Assembly (NCBI RefSeq): GCF_036898095.1
Contig: NC_090736.1
Coordinates: 12,521,184-12,585,183 of the forward strand
Direction of reading: 5' to 3'
DNA length: 64,000 nucleotides
Source: Palaemon carinicauda
Taxonomy: Eukaryota > Arthropoda > Malacostraca > Decapoda > Palaemonidae
Shown here in pieces: positions 24,259-36,200 of the stretch. Within the stretch, counting starts at the first letter, position 1; each line of letters begins with the position of its first letter. The notes under the pieces were generated by a model that was not told where the DNA came from, made no database searches, and saw only the letters and a program-made list of their open reading frames with translations. Made by a program: the position numbers and the translations under genes.

Positions 24259-27200
24259 CCTTTAACAATAATATGTTTTAACGATATATATAATTGGGCT
24301 CTTCTCTCAGGTTCTAAGTCAAGAGAGAGAGATAGAGACGGAGGGAGAGAGAGGAGGATAAACGTTTCGTTCAAGCGGGTAACGTTGTTATCGTTTTAGC
24401 TCTTCTCCCTAGTCTCTTTAGGGGAAGAAGGTAAACGTTTCTAGAGTTTTATTCTTGTTCTCAAGCTTTATGCGGTGAGAGATTTTAAACGTAGTTTATT
24501 TGATCTAGTGTTTAGTCTCTTTTCCAGCCACTGAATTATTTATCTTTCATTATGTTTTTCTGTTACATTGTAATACTGTTTTCGCAATTACTAACTTTTA
24601 ATGAAGGATAGAATTGCGTGTTTCAGGTACAAACCACTTAAAGTTTCGAGTTCAGTGAAATAAGTGCAAACAGAAAATCAAAAGTGATAAAGTGATAAGC
24701 GCAAAGTGTTACAGTGTTGCGTTCGAGGGTTCGTCTGTTCGTGCCAGTTGTTCGCCTAGTCTGGGACCTCTTACAAGCTCCCAAGCCCAGGGGAGAAGTA
24801 ATGTCGAAGGACTTATGGGTTCAGCAGGCCTTGATCGACGAACAGACGTTTCCCTCCGTGGTTTCGGGTGTAACCAACTCACGTAGCCGACGTGATCACC
24901 CCACCCACACAAAGACGAGAGAGCCCATTTATTCCTCGTCTGCGGAAGAGGTTTCTCGCAGAAACCATGGACCAAATCTTGCAGCTTTTAGTGCAAGTCG
25001 GTCCCTTCCGCGCAAGTCCAACTCCTAGGTGGTGTCTTTAACACTGGGTCAGTTCGGACTTGCTGCAGTACGACAACTGCACACCTCCCAGAGAGGCAAG
25101 GTGGTATCGCAACAGACAGTAACTCAGTCTGTTGCCGCACCAGCTGTTTTAGACCCTCAGTCTCAACGGACAGTAGCTCCGTTTGTTGTTGTCTTATTTT
25201 TTAAACTCTAGTGGTCTATGCTGCTTACAATGCAGTCTCAGCTTGCGGTGTTGATGCAGGAGTTTCAGGCAGAGAAGGTTAGCACACCTCCTCCTGCGAG
25301 CGCTCCTCCACCTCTGCGCAGTCCACCCTGCCAGACGTATGATGTTGAGGTTCCTCATCCTACCTCCACGCGTGAGCTGCCGCATTGGGAGTTGCCAGAT
25401 ACCAGTCCACCCTGCCAGACGTATGATGTTGAGGTTCCTCAACCTACCTCCACGCGTGAGCTGCCGCATTGGGAGTTGCCAGATACCAGTCCACCCTGCC
25501 AGACGTATGATGTTGAGGTTCCTCAACCTACCTCCACGCGTGAGCTGCCGCATTGGGAGTTGCCAGATACCAGCGCTGTGCAGCAACCTCCACTTTCCTT
25601 GAGGCAGGAGCCTCTTGCTTTGCGGCAACCTCCTCAACACTTGAGGCAGGAGTCTTATGCTTTGCAGCAACCTACTCTACCCTTGAGGCAGGAGCTTCAT
25701 GTGTTGCGACAACCTCCTCCATCCTCGAGGCAGCAACCTCCCCCATCCTTGAGGCAGCAACCTCAACTCTTGCGGCAGCCACCTCCACTCTTGAGGCAAG
25801 AACCTCAACTCTTGAAAGAGCCTCAACTCTTGAGGAACCTCATGCTATGAGGCAGCCGCCTCAACGCATGCAGCAACCGCATTCTTCACAGCATGAGCCT
25901 CTCTCTGCGCAGCTACCTCCTCAACCCTTGAGGCAGACGCAACTCTTGAGGCAGGAACTTCACAGGAGCCTCATGCTATGCGGCATCCTCCTCAAACCAT
26001 GAGGCAGGAGCCTCATGCTTTGCGGCATCCTCCTCAACCCATGAGGCAGGAGCCTCATGCTATGCGACATCCTCCTCTACCCATGAGGCAGCCTCATGCT
26101 ATGCGGCATCCCCCTCAACCCATGAGGCAGGAGCCTCATGCTATGCGGAATCCTCCTCAACCCATGAGGCAGGAGTCTCATGCTATGAGGAGCCTCATGC
26201 TATGCATCCTCCTCAACGCATGCGGCATAAGCCTCATCCCTTGCAGCTTGAGCCTCATCCCATGCAGCATGAGCCTCATACCATGCAGCATGAGCCTCAT
26301 CCCATGCAGCATGAGCCTCATCCCATGCAGCATAAGCCGCACGCCATGCAACATGCTCTGCTTACCTTACAGCATGCTCTACATACAGCATGCTCTGCAT
26401 ACAGCATGCTCTGCATACCTTACCGCATGCTTCTCAGTCACACATCTTTGGTTGTTGCCAACTCACTAGACTGTCAAGCAGTTTCATAACGTTGCCTTCT
26501 AGTCTGCTGCTTTTGCACCAGTGAAACCCTCACTGAGAAAACTTAGCTTTTCTCGGATATGGTTCCTGTAGATGAGAAAGTGCTATTCTCCCTCCTTCTG
26601 ATATTCCCTTGAGGACTCTGTCATTTGGAGAGGAGCCTTTAGCTGCTTAGCCTCCTATGGACTTTTATTTAAGCATAACATGCTTCCAGGGAGGGTAATG
26701 GTTCCACTTCAGTCGCTAACCCCGTCTGTTACCACACCTGCTCCCATAGACCTTGAGCTGTGTTGCAAGACATGCAGTCCAAGCTTAGTCCTTGTTAGAG
26801 GATTTTTTGTTTACGGAGTCAGTGTGTCACTGGGAAGACGTTCAACAACCAGCAGAAGTGACTTGTTGTGACGCAGTGCGGCAACCTCAGCAACCCGATA
26901 AGGAGTTGTCTTTACGACCCAGACAGTCTAGACAGCTTCGGGTTGTCACTTTACTTCCTCGCTTTCCCATGGTTGACAGTTCACAGACTGTGCAGCAGTA
27001 CCATGATCTTGTGTCCGGCTCCGTCAGACGACTAGCTTTTAAGAGCTCCCACAAGTCGTCGCTGTCTGGAGATTCTCAGATGGACTATGGATCTGACCAA
27101 GGAACTGGGCCTTCTGGTCAATTTTGAGGAGTCCCAGCTCGTCCCATCCCAGACCATTGTCTTCCTGGGTATGGATCTTCAGAGTCGAGCTTTTCGGGCT

Positions 27201-30200
27201 TTTCCGTCGGCCCCAAAGATCTACTAAGCCCTAGATTGCTTCCAGAGCATGCTGAGAAGGAACCGATGCTCAGTCAGGTAGTGGATGAGTCTAACAGGGA
27301 CACTTTCATCGCTGGCCCTGTTCATCGAGTTAGGGAGACCCCACCTCCCCCCCCTTCAGTATCATCTAGCGGCTCACTGGATAAAGGACATGACGCTAGA
27401 GACGATCTCAGTTCCTGTTTCCGAAGAGAGGAGGTCTACTCTCACGTGGTGAAAGAACAGCTTTCTTCTCAAGGAAGTCTACCTTTGGCTGTTCAGAAAC
27501 CCGACCGCCATCTCTTCTCTGACGCATCAGACACGGGCTGGGGTGCGACTTTGGACGGACAGGAATGCTCGGGTACATGGAATCAGGAGCTAAGGACACT
27601 TCACATCTATTGCAAGGAGCTGTTGGCGGTTCATCTGGCCTTGTTAAACTTCAAGTCCCTCCAGCTTAACAAGGTGGTGGAGGTGGACTCTGACAACACC
27701 ACAGCCTTGGCTTACATCTCCAAGCAGGGAGGGACTCTTTCGTGGAAGTTGTTCTAGATCGCAAGGACCTCCTCATCTGGTTAAAAGATCGAAAGCTCAC
27801 GCTGGTAACGAGGTTCATTCAGGGCGATATGAATGTCATGGCAGATCGCCTTAGCCGGAAGGGTCAGGTCATCCCCACAGAGTGGACCCTTCACAAGAAT
27901 GTTTGCAGCAGACTTTGGGCCCTGTGGGGTCAGCCAACCATAGATCTGTTCGCTACCTCGATAACCTAGAGGCTCCCGTTGTATTGTTCTCCGATTCCAG
28001 ACCCAGCAGCAGTTCACGTGGATGCTTTTCTGCTGGATTGGTCCCATCTCGACCTTTATGCATTCCCGCCGTTCAAGATTGTCAACAGGGTACTTCAGAA
28101 GTTCGCCTCTCACTAAGGGACACGGCTGACGTTGGTTGGCTCCGCTCTGGCCCGCGAGAGAATGGTTCATAGAGGTACTGCAATGGCTGGTCGACATTCC
28201 CAGGACTGTTCCTCTAAGAGTGGACCTTCTACGTCTACCTCACGTAAAGAAGGTACATCCAAACCTCCACGCTCTTCGTCTGACTGCCTTCAGACTATCG
28301 AAAGACTCTCAAGAGCTAGGGGCTTTTCGAAGGAGGCAGCCAGAGCGATTGCCAGAGCAAGGAGGACATCTACTCTCAGAGTCTATCAGTCTAAAGGGGA
28401 AGTCTTCCGAAGCTGGTACAAGGCCAATGCAGTTTCCTCATCCAGTACCACTGTAACCCAGATTGCTGACTTCCTGTTACATCTAAGGAACGTAAGGTCC
28501 CTTTCAGCTCCTACGATTAAGGGTTACAGAAGTATGTTGGCAGCGGTTTTCCGCCACAGAGGCTTGGATCTTTCCACCAACAAAGATCTACAGGACCTCC
28601 TTAGGTCTTTTAAGACCTCAAAGGAACGTCGGTTGTCCACTACAGGCTGGAATCTAGACGTGGTCCTAAAGTTCCTTATGTCATCAAGATTTGAACCTCT
28701 CCAATCAGCCTCTTTTAAGGACCTCACATTAAAAACTCTTTTCCTCGTGTGCTTGACAACAGCTAAAAGAGTAAGTGAGATCCACGCCTTCAGCAGGAAC
28801 ATAGTTTTCACATCTGAAACGGCTACATGTTCCTTGCAGCTCGTTTTTATTCTAAAACGAGCTTCCTTCACGTCCTTGGCCTAAGTCGTTCGAGATCCCA
28901 AACCTGTCCAACTTGGTGGGGGACGAACTGGAGAGAGTACTTTGCCCAGTTAGAGCTCTTAGGTACTATCTAAAAAGGTCATAACCTTTACGAGGACAAT
29001 CAGAAGCCTTATGGTGTGCTATCAAGAAGCCTTCTCTTCCAAGGTCTAAGAACTCAGTTTCTTACCTATTCAGGCTCTTGATTAGGGAAGCACATTCTCA
29101 TCTGAAGGAAGAAGACCTTGCTTTGCTGAAGGTAAGGACACATGAAGTGAGAGCTGTGGCTACTTCAGTGGCCCTCAAACAGAACTGTTCTCTGCAGAGT
29201 GTTATGGATGCAAGCTATTGGAGAAGCAAGTCAGTGTTCGCATCATTCTATCTCAAAGATGTCCAGTCTCTTTACGAGAACTGCTACACCCTGGGACCAT
29301 TCGTAGCAACGAATGCAGTAGTAGGCGGGGGCTCAGCCACTACATTCCCATAATCCCATAACCTTTTTAACCTTTCTCTTGAATACTTTTATGGGTTGTA
29401 CGGTCGGCTAAGAAGCCTTCCACATCCTTGTTGATTTGGCGGGTGGTCAATTCTTTCTTGAGAAGCGCCGAGGTTAAAGGTTGTGATGAGGTCCTTTAGT
29501 ATGGGTTGCAGCCCTTTATACTTCAGCACCTAAGAGTCGTTCAGCATCCTAAGAGGACCGCTACGCTCAGTAAGGAAGACGTACTTAATAAAGGCAGAGT
29601 AATGGTTCAAGTCGTCTTCCTTACCAGGTACTTATTTATTTTATGTTATTTTTGAATAACTAATAAAATAAAATACGGGATACTTAGCTTCTTTGTTAAC
29701 ATGTATGCTGGTCTCCACCCACCACCCTGGGTGTGAATCAGCTACATGATTATCGGGTAAGATTAATATTGAAAAATGTTATTTTCATTAGTAAAATAAA
29801 TTTTTGAATATACTTACCCGATAATCATGATTTAATTGACCCACCCTTCCTCCCCATAGAGAACCAGTGGACCGAGGAAAAAATTGAGTTCTTGTTGACA
29901 AGAAGTACTGGAGTACCTGACCACAGATGGCGCTGTGGTGTTCACCCCCACCTGTATAGCGATCGCTGGCGTATCCCTACCGTAGATTTCTGTCGGCAAC
30001 AGAGTTGACAGCTACATGATTATCGGGTAAGTATATTCAAAAATTTATTTTACTAATGAAAATAACATTTTAAAAAGAAAGATAAAAATAAGTATACATG
30101 GGTAAGAGTGGTAAATGGAAGAGTAGTAGAAAGGGCATTAATGGATTATGTGTTGATAACTAAAAGAATGTTTGGAAGATTGAAAGACGTGCACGTGTTT

Positions 30201-33200
30201 AGGGGTATGGCTAATGGTATGTCTGATCATTTTTTGGTGGAAGGAAAATTAGTTGTAGCAAAAGAGTGGGGGAATAGAGTAGGTGGATGTAAAAGGGAGC
30301 TAGTGAGGGTTGAAGAGCTAATAAAACCGGGGGTAAAAAGTAAATATCAGGAAAGGTTGAAAATGGCATATGACGAGGTGAGAGTAAAAGAAACTGGTAA
30401 TTTAGAGGAGTGGAAGTTAGCAAAAGAAAATTTTGTTGGGATTGCAAGTGATGTATGTGGCAAGAAGGTTGTTGGAGGCAGCATGAGGAAGGGCAGTGAA
30501 TGGTGGAATGAAGGAGTGAAGGTAAAAGTGGAAGAGAAAAAGAGGGCTTTTGAAAATGGCTGCAGAGTAATAGTATAGATAAGTATGAAAAATATAGAGA
30601 GAAAAAGGTGGAAGTAAAACGTAAGGTACGTGAGGCAAAGAGGGCAGCTGACCTGAGGTGGGGTCAGGGACTGGGTCAGTCATATGAAGAGAATAAGAAG
30701 AAGTTTTGGAAAGAAGTGAAGAGAGTAAGGAAGGCCGGCGCAAGAATTGAAGAGACAGTGAAAGATGGAAATGGAAGGTTGTTAAAAGGAGAGGAGGCAA
30801 GGAAAAGGTGGGCGGAATATTTTGAAAGTTTGCTGAATGTTGAGGATGATAGGGAGGCAGATATAATTGCTGTTCCAGGTGTTGAGGTGCCAGTGATGGG
30901 AGATGAGAATGAGAGTGAGATTACAATAGAGGAAGTGAGGAGAGCACTAGATGAAACGAGAGTAGGAAAAGCATCTGGTATGGATGGTGTGAAAGCTGAG
31001 ATGTTGAAGGAAGGGGGTGTGACTGTACTTGAATGGTTGGTGAGATTGTTTAATGTGTGTTTTGTGTTGTCAATGGTACCAGTAGATTGGGTCTGTGCAT
31101 GTATTGTACCACTATATAAGGGTAAGGAAGATGTGCATGAGTGTTGTAATTCAAGAGGTATTAGTTTGTTGAGTGTAGTTGGAAAAGTGTATGGTAGAGT
31201 ACTGATTAATAGGATTAAGGATAAAACAGAGAATGCAATCTTGGAGGTACAGGGTGGTTTTAGAAGAGGTAGGGGTTGTATGAATCAGATGTTTACAGTT
31301 AGGCAGATATGCGAGAAATATTTAGCAAAAGGTAAGGAGGTGTATGTTGCGTTTATGGATCTGGAGAAAGCATATGATAGAGTTGATAGGGAAGCAATGT
31401 GGAATGTGATGAGGTTATATGGAGTTGGTGGAAGGTTGTTGCAAGCAGTGAAAAGTTTCTACAAAGGTAGTAAAGCATGTGTTAGAATAGGAAATGAAGT
31501 GAGCGATTGGTTTCCGGTGAGAGTGGGGCCGAGACAGGGATGTGTGATGTCGCCGTGGTTGTTTAACTTGTATGTTGATGGAGTGTTGAGAGAGGTGAAT
31601 GCTCGAGTGCTTGGACGAGGATTAAAACTGGTAGGGGAGAATGATCATGAATGGGAGGTAAATCAGTTGTTGTTTGCGGATGATACTGTACTGGTAGCAG
31701 ACACAGAAGAGAAGCTTGACCAACTAGTGACAGAATTTGGAAGGGTGTGTGAGAGAAGGAAGTTAAGAGTTAATGTGGGTAAGAGTAAGGTTATGAGATG
31801 TACAAAAGGGGAGGGTGGTGCGAGGATGAATGTCATGTTGAATGGAGAGTTACTTGAGGAGGTGGATCAGTTTAAGTACTTGGTGTCTGTTGTTGCAGCA
31901 AATGGTGGAGTGGAAGATGTACGTCAGGGAGTGAATAAAGGATGCAAAGTGTTGGGGACAGTTAAGGGAGTAGTAAAAAATAGAGGGTTGGGCATGAATG
32001 TAAAGAGAGCTTTGTATGAGAAAGTTATTGTACCGACTGTGATGGATGGATCGGAGTTGTGGGGAATGAAAGTGACGGAGAGATAGAAATTGAATGTGTT
32101 TGAGATGAAATGTCTAAGGAGTATGGCTGGTGTATCTCGAGTAGATAGGGTTAGGTACGAAGTAGTGAGGGTGAGAACAGGTGTAAGAAATGAGTTAGCA
32201 TCTAGAGTGGATATGAATGTGTTGAGGTGGTTTGGCCATGTTGAGAGAATGGAAAATGGCTGTCTGCTAAAGAAGGTGATGAATGCAAGAGTTGATGGGA
32301 GAAGTACAAGAGGAAGGCCAAGGTTTGGGTGGATGGATGGAGTGAAGGAAGCTCTGGGTGATAGGAGGATAGATGTGAGAGAGGCAAGAGAGTGTGCTAG
32401 AAATAGGAATGAATGGCGAGCGATTGTGACGCAGTTCCAGTAGGCCCTGCTGCTTCCTCCGGTGCCTTGGAAGACCGCGGAGGTAGGAGCAGTAGGGGAT
32501 TCAGCGTTATGAAGCTTCATCTGTGGTGGATAATGGGGGAGGGGGGGTGCCTGTGGCACCCCTAGCAGTACCTGCTGAACTCAGTTGAGTCCCTTGTCAG
32601 GCTAGGAGGAATATAGAGAGGAGAGGTCCCCTTTTCCTGTTTCATTTGTTTGATGTCAGCTACCCCCCAAAATTGGGGGAAGTGCCTTGGTATATGTATG
32701 ATGTATTTATTCTGATGTAGATACAAACTTTTGAGTCATTTAATGGGGTTACTTCTGATTTCGTTTTCTATGGCCAGACAATATAAAATAAATTGGTAGC
32801 TTGCACCATGCTGCGTTGCTCAGTAGCTGCTGCGCATGACGGGTTACGCTTGTATTAGGCACTTACAGTACTGTACTCACAACACTTCTGTCCGTCGAGG
32901 CTGTCTAATGTCCCTGCCTTCATCCCTACGATCAGACAACCGCATCGCCTGCTCTTTGCCCTTATTTTGCTTGTGTCTTTAGCATTTTTTGTCACTTGGA
33001 TATTAATTATTTGTGAGTTAGAGTGTATACATTTCGACTATGCCAAATTTGTTACGTTCCTGCCCTGACCATAATGGTTGCCCTTGTGGAACCTTTATGA
33101 GCCTGGTAGAAGTGAATCTTCACCTGGTATGTCTGTCATGTCAAGGAAAATGATGTATGTTGGAATCTCCATGTGAGTATTGTAGCAAGTGATCATCCTC

Positions 33201-36200
33201 CCTGTAGGATAAATATCGTTCTCGTCGGAAGAAGCGAGCCAAGAGAGATCAGTCTCCCTCTCCTTTGGTGAGCAGTGAGGAGAAGCAAAAGGTAGGTTCG
33301 TTGTTGAATGTTATATCCCCACCAAGTTCTGTGTGTCAGCTTCCCTCTTAGTTTTCTATCACGGAGGATGATGGCTCCAATTTCATTGACACATCTCCTA
33401 TTGTTAATAATGTGCATTATGAAATTGAACCTGTTTTTATCACGTATCCCCTGGCTACAGTAGCTACACTCCCTAAGCCAGATCCACTTAATGCTTCTAT
33501 CCCATATTACGCTGTTATGTCTAGATCCCCCTCATCCCCCCAGGAGTGCGCTTAGTGGGGATTTCTATCTTTCAGACTACAGTATGTAGATACGATGTTC
33601 CCTTTAGAATGTCTCCCATTAGAACGGTGAAATCCTCTCATTCCCAAATGGACCATAGAGTTGAGCCTATCATTTCTTCTTGTACAGAGGCAGCCTTATT
33701 GGAAGTTCCTGATTACCAGTCTCCAACTCATATTAATGAGGAAGGCTTGCTTCATTCACCTAGGGGTCCTAGGCAGAAAACACTTCTAAACAGCACCCGG
33801 AATGAGTCGAGAGATTGGTCATCTTTTTACTATGACGGTGGTCGGACCGCTTCGGCAGAGTTTGCAATACCTTCATGCTCCAAGCAGGCTTCTTCTTCCA
33901 AGCTTACTAAAGCTGGGAAGTTGAGTGTAACTATTCTTGCCATGCCAAGAAACTCTTTTAAGAATACTGTCATGCCAAAGATTCAGATTCATATTTCTGA
34001 ACTTGCCAAAGTATCCAGACATGATGATGTCTCTGTGCATTAGGTCTTCCCCCCTCCCACTGCCTAGGCAGGCCGACAGGTCCAAGCAAGTTGTCCCCCT
34101 AAGCGTCATGACGCCATTTTGACACGTGAGAGTATTCCTCCACGTCATGATGCTACTAAGAATGTAACTATACGTCCATCTGATGTTAAAGGACATAATA
34201 AGCCATGTCATAAATCCAGAGTTTTATGTACTCTTGACCAAGAACCAACAAGTTAGAGTAATACTTGTGGAGTTGTATTCAGACCTACTGGAATTTCACA
34301 TGGAAATACCAAGAGAACTTCCAGAAGGGCCAAACCTGCTACGCCAACCTCACATAAAATTCCACATCACAGTACATTGCCTATCCCTTCACAGCCGGAG
34401 ACTATCCAGCATCTCCTCCGAAAGAAAGGCTTTTCAAGACCAACTGCGAAGCAGCTTTCCGGATACCTTTGAAAGTCGTCCTGAACATTTTACCAGGCCA
34501 AGTGGAAAATCTTCTGTGATTTGTATCGTAGGGGGAATATTGCTACACTCTAAAGCCACTATTCCTGTGATTGCAGACTTTTTAGTGTTCCTAAGGAACA
34601 AAAAGCCCTTTTCAATCGCTGTGGTGAAAGGCTACCGCTCGGGCTTGAGTATAGCATTCAAATTGAAAGGACTGGACCTCTAAGATTCTTGATGAGGAGT
34701 TTCGAGCAGTCTTGCCCTCTTCGAGAACTAAAACCCCCCTCCTGGGATGTGACTAAAGTCCTACGGGCCTTAAAGGAAGCTCTGTACGAACCTATGCATA
34801 CAGCCTTAGACAAAAATCTTACCTTGAAGACAGTCTTCCTCCTTGCCTTAGCTTTAGTCAACAGAGTGAGTGAACTGCATGGTATATCTCCTTGTGTAAC
34901 ATTCCAGAAGGTGGAGAGAACTATTTTTGTTTTTTGTTCCTGAATTTATGGCCAAAACCTAAAATTCGGTTGCTATTGATATCAGATTTGACTCTCACAA
35001 TACTGATTTTCAAAGAGGTAACTGATGACCCAGATAACATGTTACTATTTCCTTGAAGAGCTAATTAAGCATAGTATCTCAGGCTCAGAATCTCTAATTT
35101 GTGTGTGAGCACTGGCCATTCCAAAAAGAAAGTTTCCATCAACACCATTTCCTTTTGGTTGAGAGAAATCATCATGAAAGCCTATAATTCCTCAGGGGAA
35201 GCGTCTCAGGGTGTCCTTCCTTGAGCACATGATATACGTGAGGTTGCTACAACATTAACGTTTCGCAAAAACCTCCCCGTAACTCAAGTCCTAAAAGCAG
35301 ATTCTGGAAGAGACAAATCACTTTTGTGAAGAACTACCTTAAAGATTACACATACAGGTCCCTAGACACCTTTTCCATAGGACCTATTGTTGCTGCACAA
35401 CAAATTGTCTAACTTGAGCTCTCATGGGACAAGTAATTGGTTCTATCCCAGGCATCAGTTATTCTCTACATTATAAGGGTGTTTAGGAGTATAAAGGCGA
35501 ATGGAAATTTTAATCTAACTTGAAGTCCTCACTTAAAATCTCCCTAATGCAAGTATGGATGCCTTGGGTTTGTTTGGCTGACATATTGATGATACTGTAT
35601 ATTGCATATATTTGTATTATAAACCACTTAATATTCATACCACTTCATCCTGGTAAATGTCTTTTGAATAGTACAGAAGGCCCTGCCTTGTAAGAGCCTG
35701 CTGTACTGTTCACAAGTAATTCACTTGATATCTTGCGATTAGTATAGTAATTGTATCTTGAGATAAAGGGCAGATTTCTTACCTTACGGAGACTTCTTCC
35801 CACCTAAGGAAGACTCCCCATTAAATGACTCGGAAGTTTGTTTCCGCGTTGGAATAAACTGCAAATTTTATATAATTTGTTTTTCTTAGATTTACAAACC
35901 TTAGTCATTTTCCAAAGGTCCTGCCCCAGCCATCCCGCAAGTCTTTGACCAGAAGAGTGTTGTGAGTAAGCGCTTGATACAAGCATAACCCATCATGTGC
36001 AGCAGCTACCCAGCAACGCAACATAGCAATCTACCAATTGCCTTTTGATTGTCTGGCTGTAGAAAATGAAACCAGAAGTAACCCCATTAAATGATGGGCT
36101 TGTTAATCTAGGAAAATACAAATTGTATAAAATTTATAGTTTTTACAGATTATTCTATTTCAACTTTCTTTCAGATCATGTCACAGAAAATATGTTACAG

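Larger units (their letters stand above)
24690..26560 (+). pseudogene. copy D ORF1 remnant (gag-like), repeat-expanded
   Basis: From about 24690 the DNA closely matches copy C from about 13065 (CGAGGGTTCGTCTGTTCGTG, then AGCCCAGGGGAGAAGTAATG). Frames are broken. Bases 25218-25850 read as an open Gln/Pro/Leu/Arg repeat protein, then arrays of EPHAMRHPPQPMRQ-like and EPHPMQH units to about 26360. The homologous linker in copies B and E carries other repeats. Confidence 0.75.
23878..30070 (+). mobile_element. DIRS copy D, subfamily II, internally deleted, nested in RTE-1
   Basis: Left repeat 23878-24060, right repeat about 29905-30070, ICR 29741-29829. Terminal repeats are nearly identical over about 155 nt. 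The ORF1 N-terminus with the cysteine module is missing and a 57-nt T run stands in the 5' part. ORF1 C-terminus and most of RT, including the YxDD box, are also deleted. RNase H, MT-like and recombinase remnants remain. Flanks rejoin as a continuous RTE endonuclease frame, showing D inserted into RTE-1 at a T/A run. Confidence 0.9.
23161..32705 (+). mobile_element. RTE-type LINE copy 1, interrupted by DIRS copy D
   Basis: Without the insert (23878-30070) it is about 3.35 kb: 5' leader (GGCCGCGGGGGCATAAAAC...), endonuclease, RT and a 3' tail with ATTGGGGGAAGTGCC and TATATGTATGATG. The second copy (38472-40506) confirms the 3' end. Such elements use endonuclease nicking and target-primed reverse transcription. 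Target duplications are not resolved here. In TRUB1 intron 3, sense orientation. Confidence 0.88.
32706..36135 (+). mobile_element. DIRS copy F, subfamily I, old and internally deleted
   Basis: About 3.4 kb. The left end (TTTATTCTGATGTAGATACA) matches the reverse complement of the ICR half at about 35815-35860 apart from transitions typical of CpG decay. Left repeat about 32725-32870 pairs with about 35970-36112. It retains a gag fragment and a recombinase pseudogene; RT and RNase H are gone. It ends about 40 nt upstream of the TRUB1 exon 4 acceptor. Confidence 0.82.

Noticed and set aside
25218..26489. A secreted repeat protein gene (Pro/Gln/His/Met repeats)
   Set aside because: No signal peptide or start context; flanked by sequence matching copy C ORF1, so it is an expanded linker of copy D.
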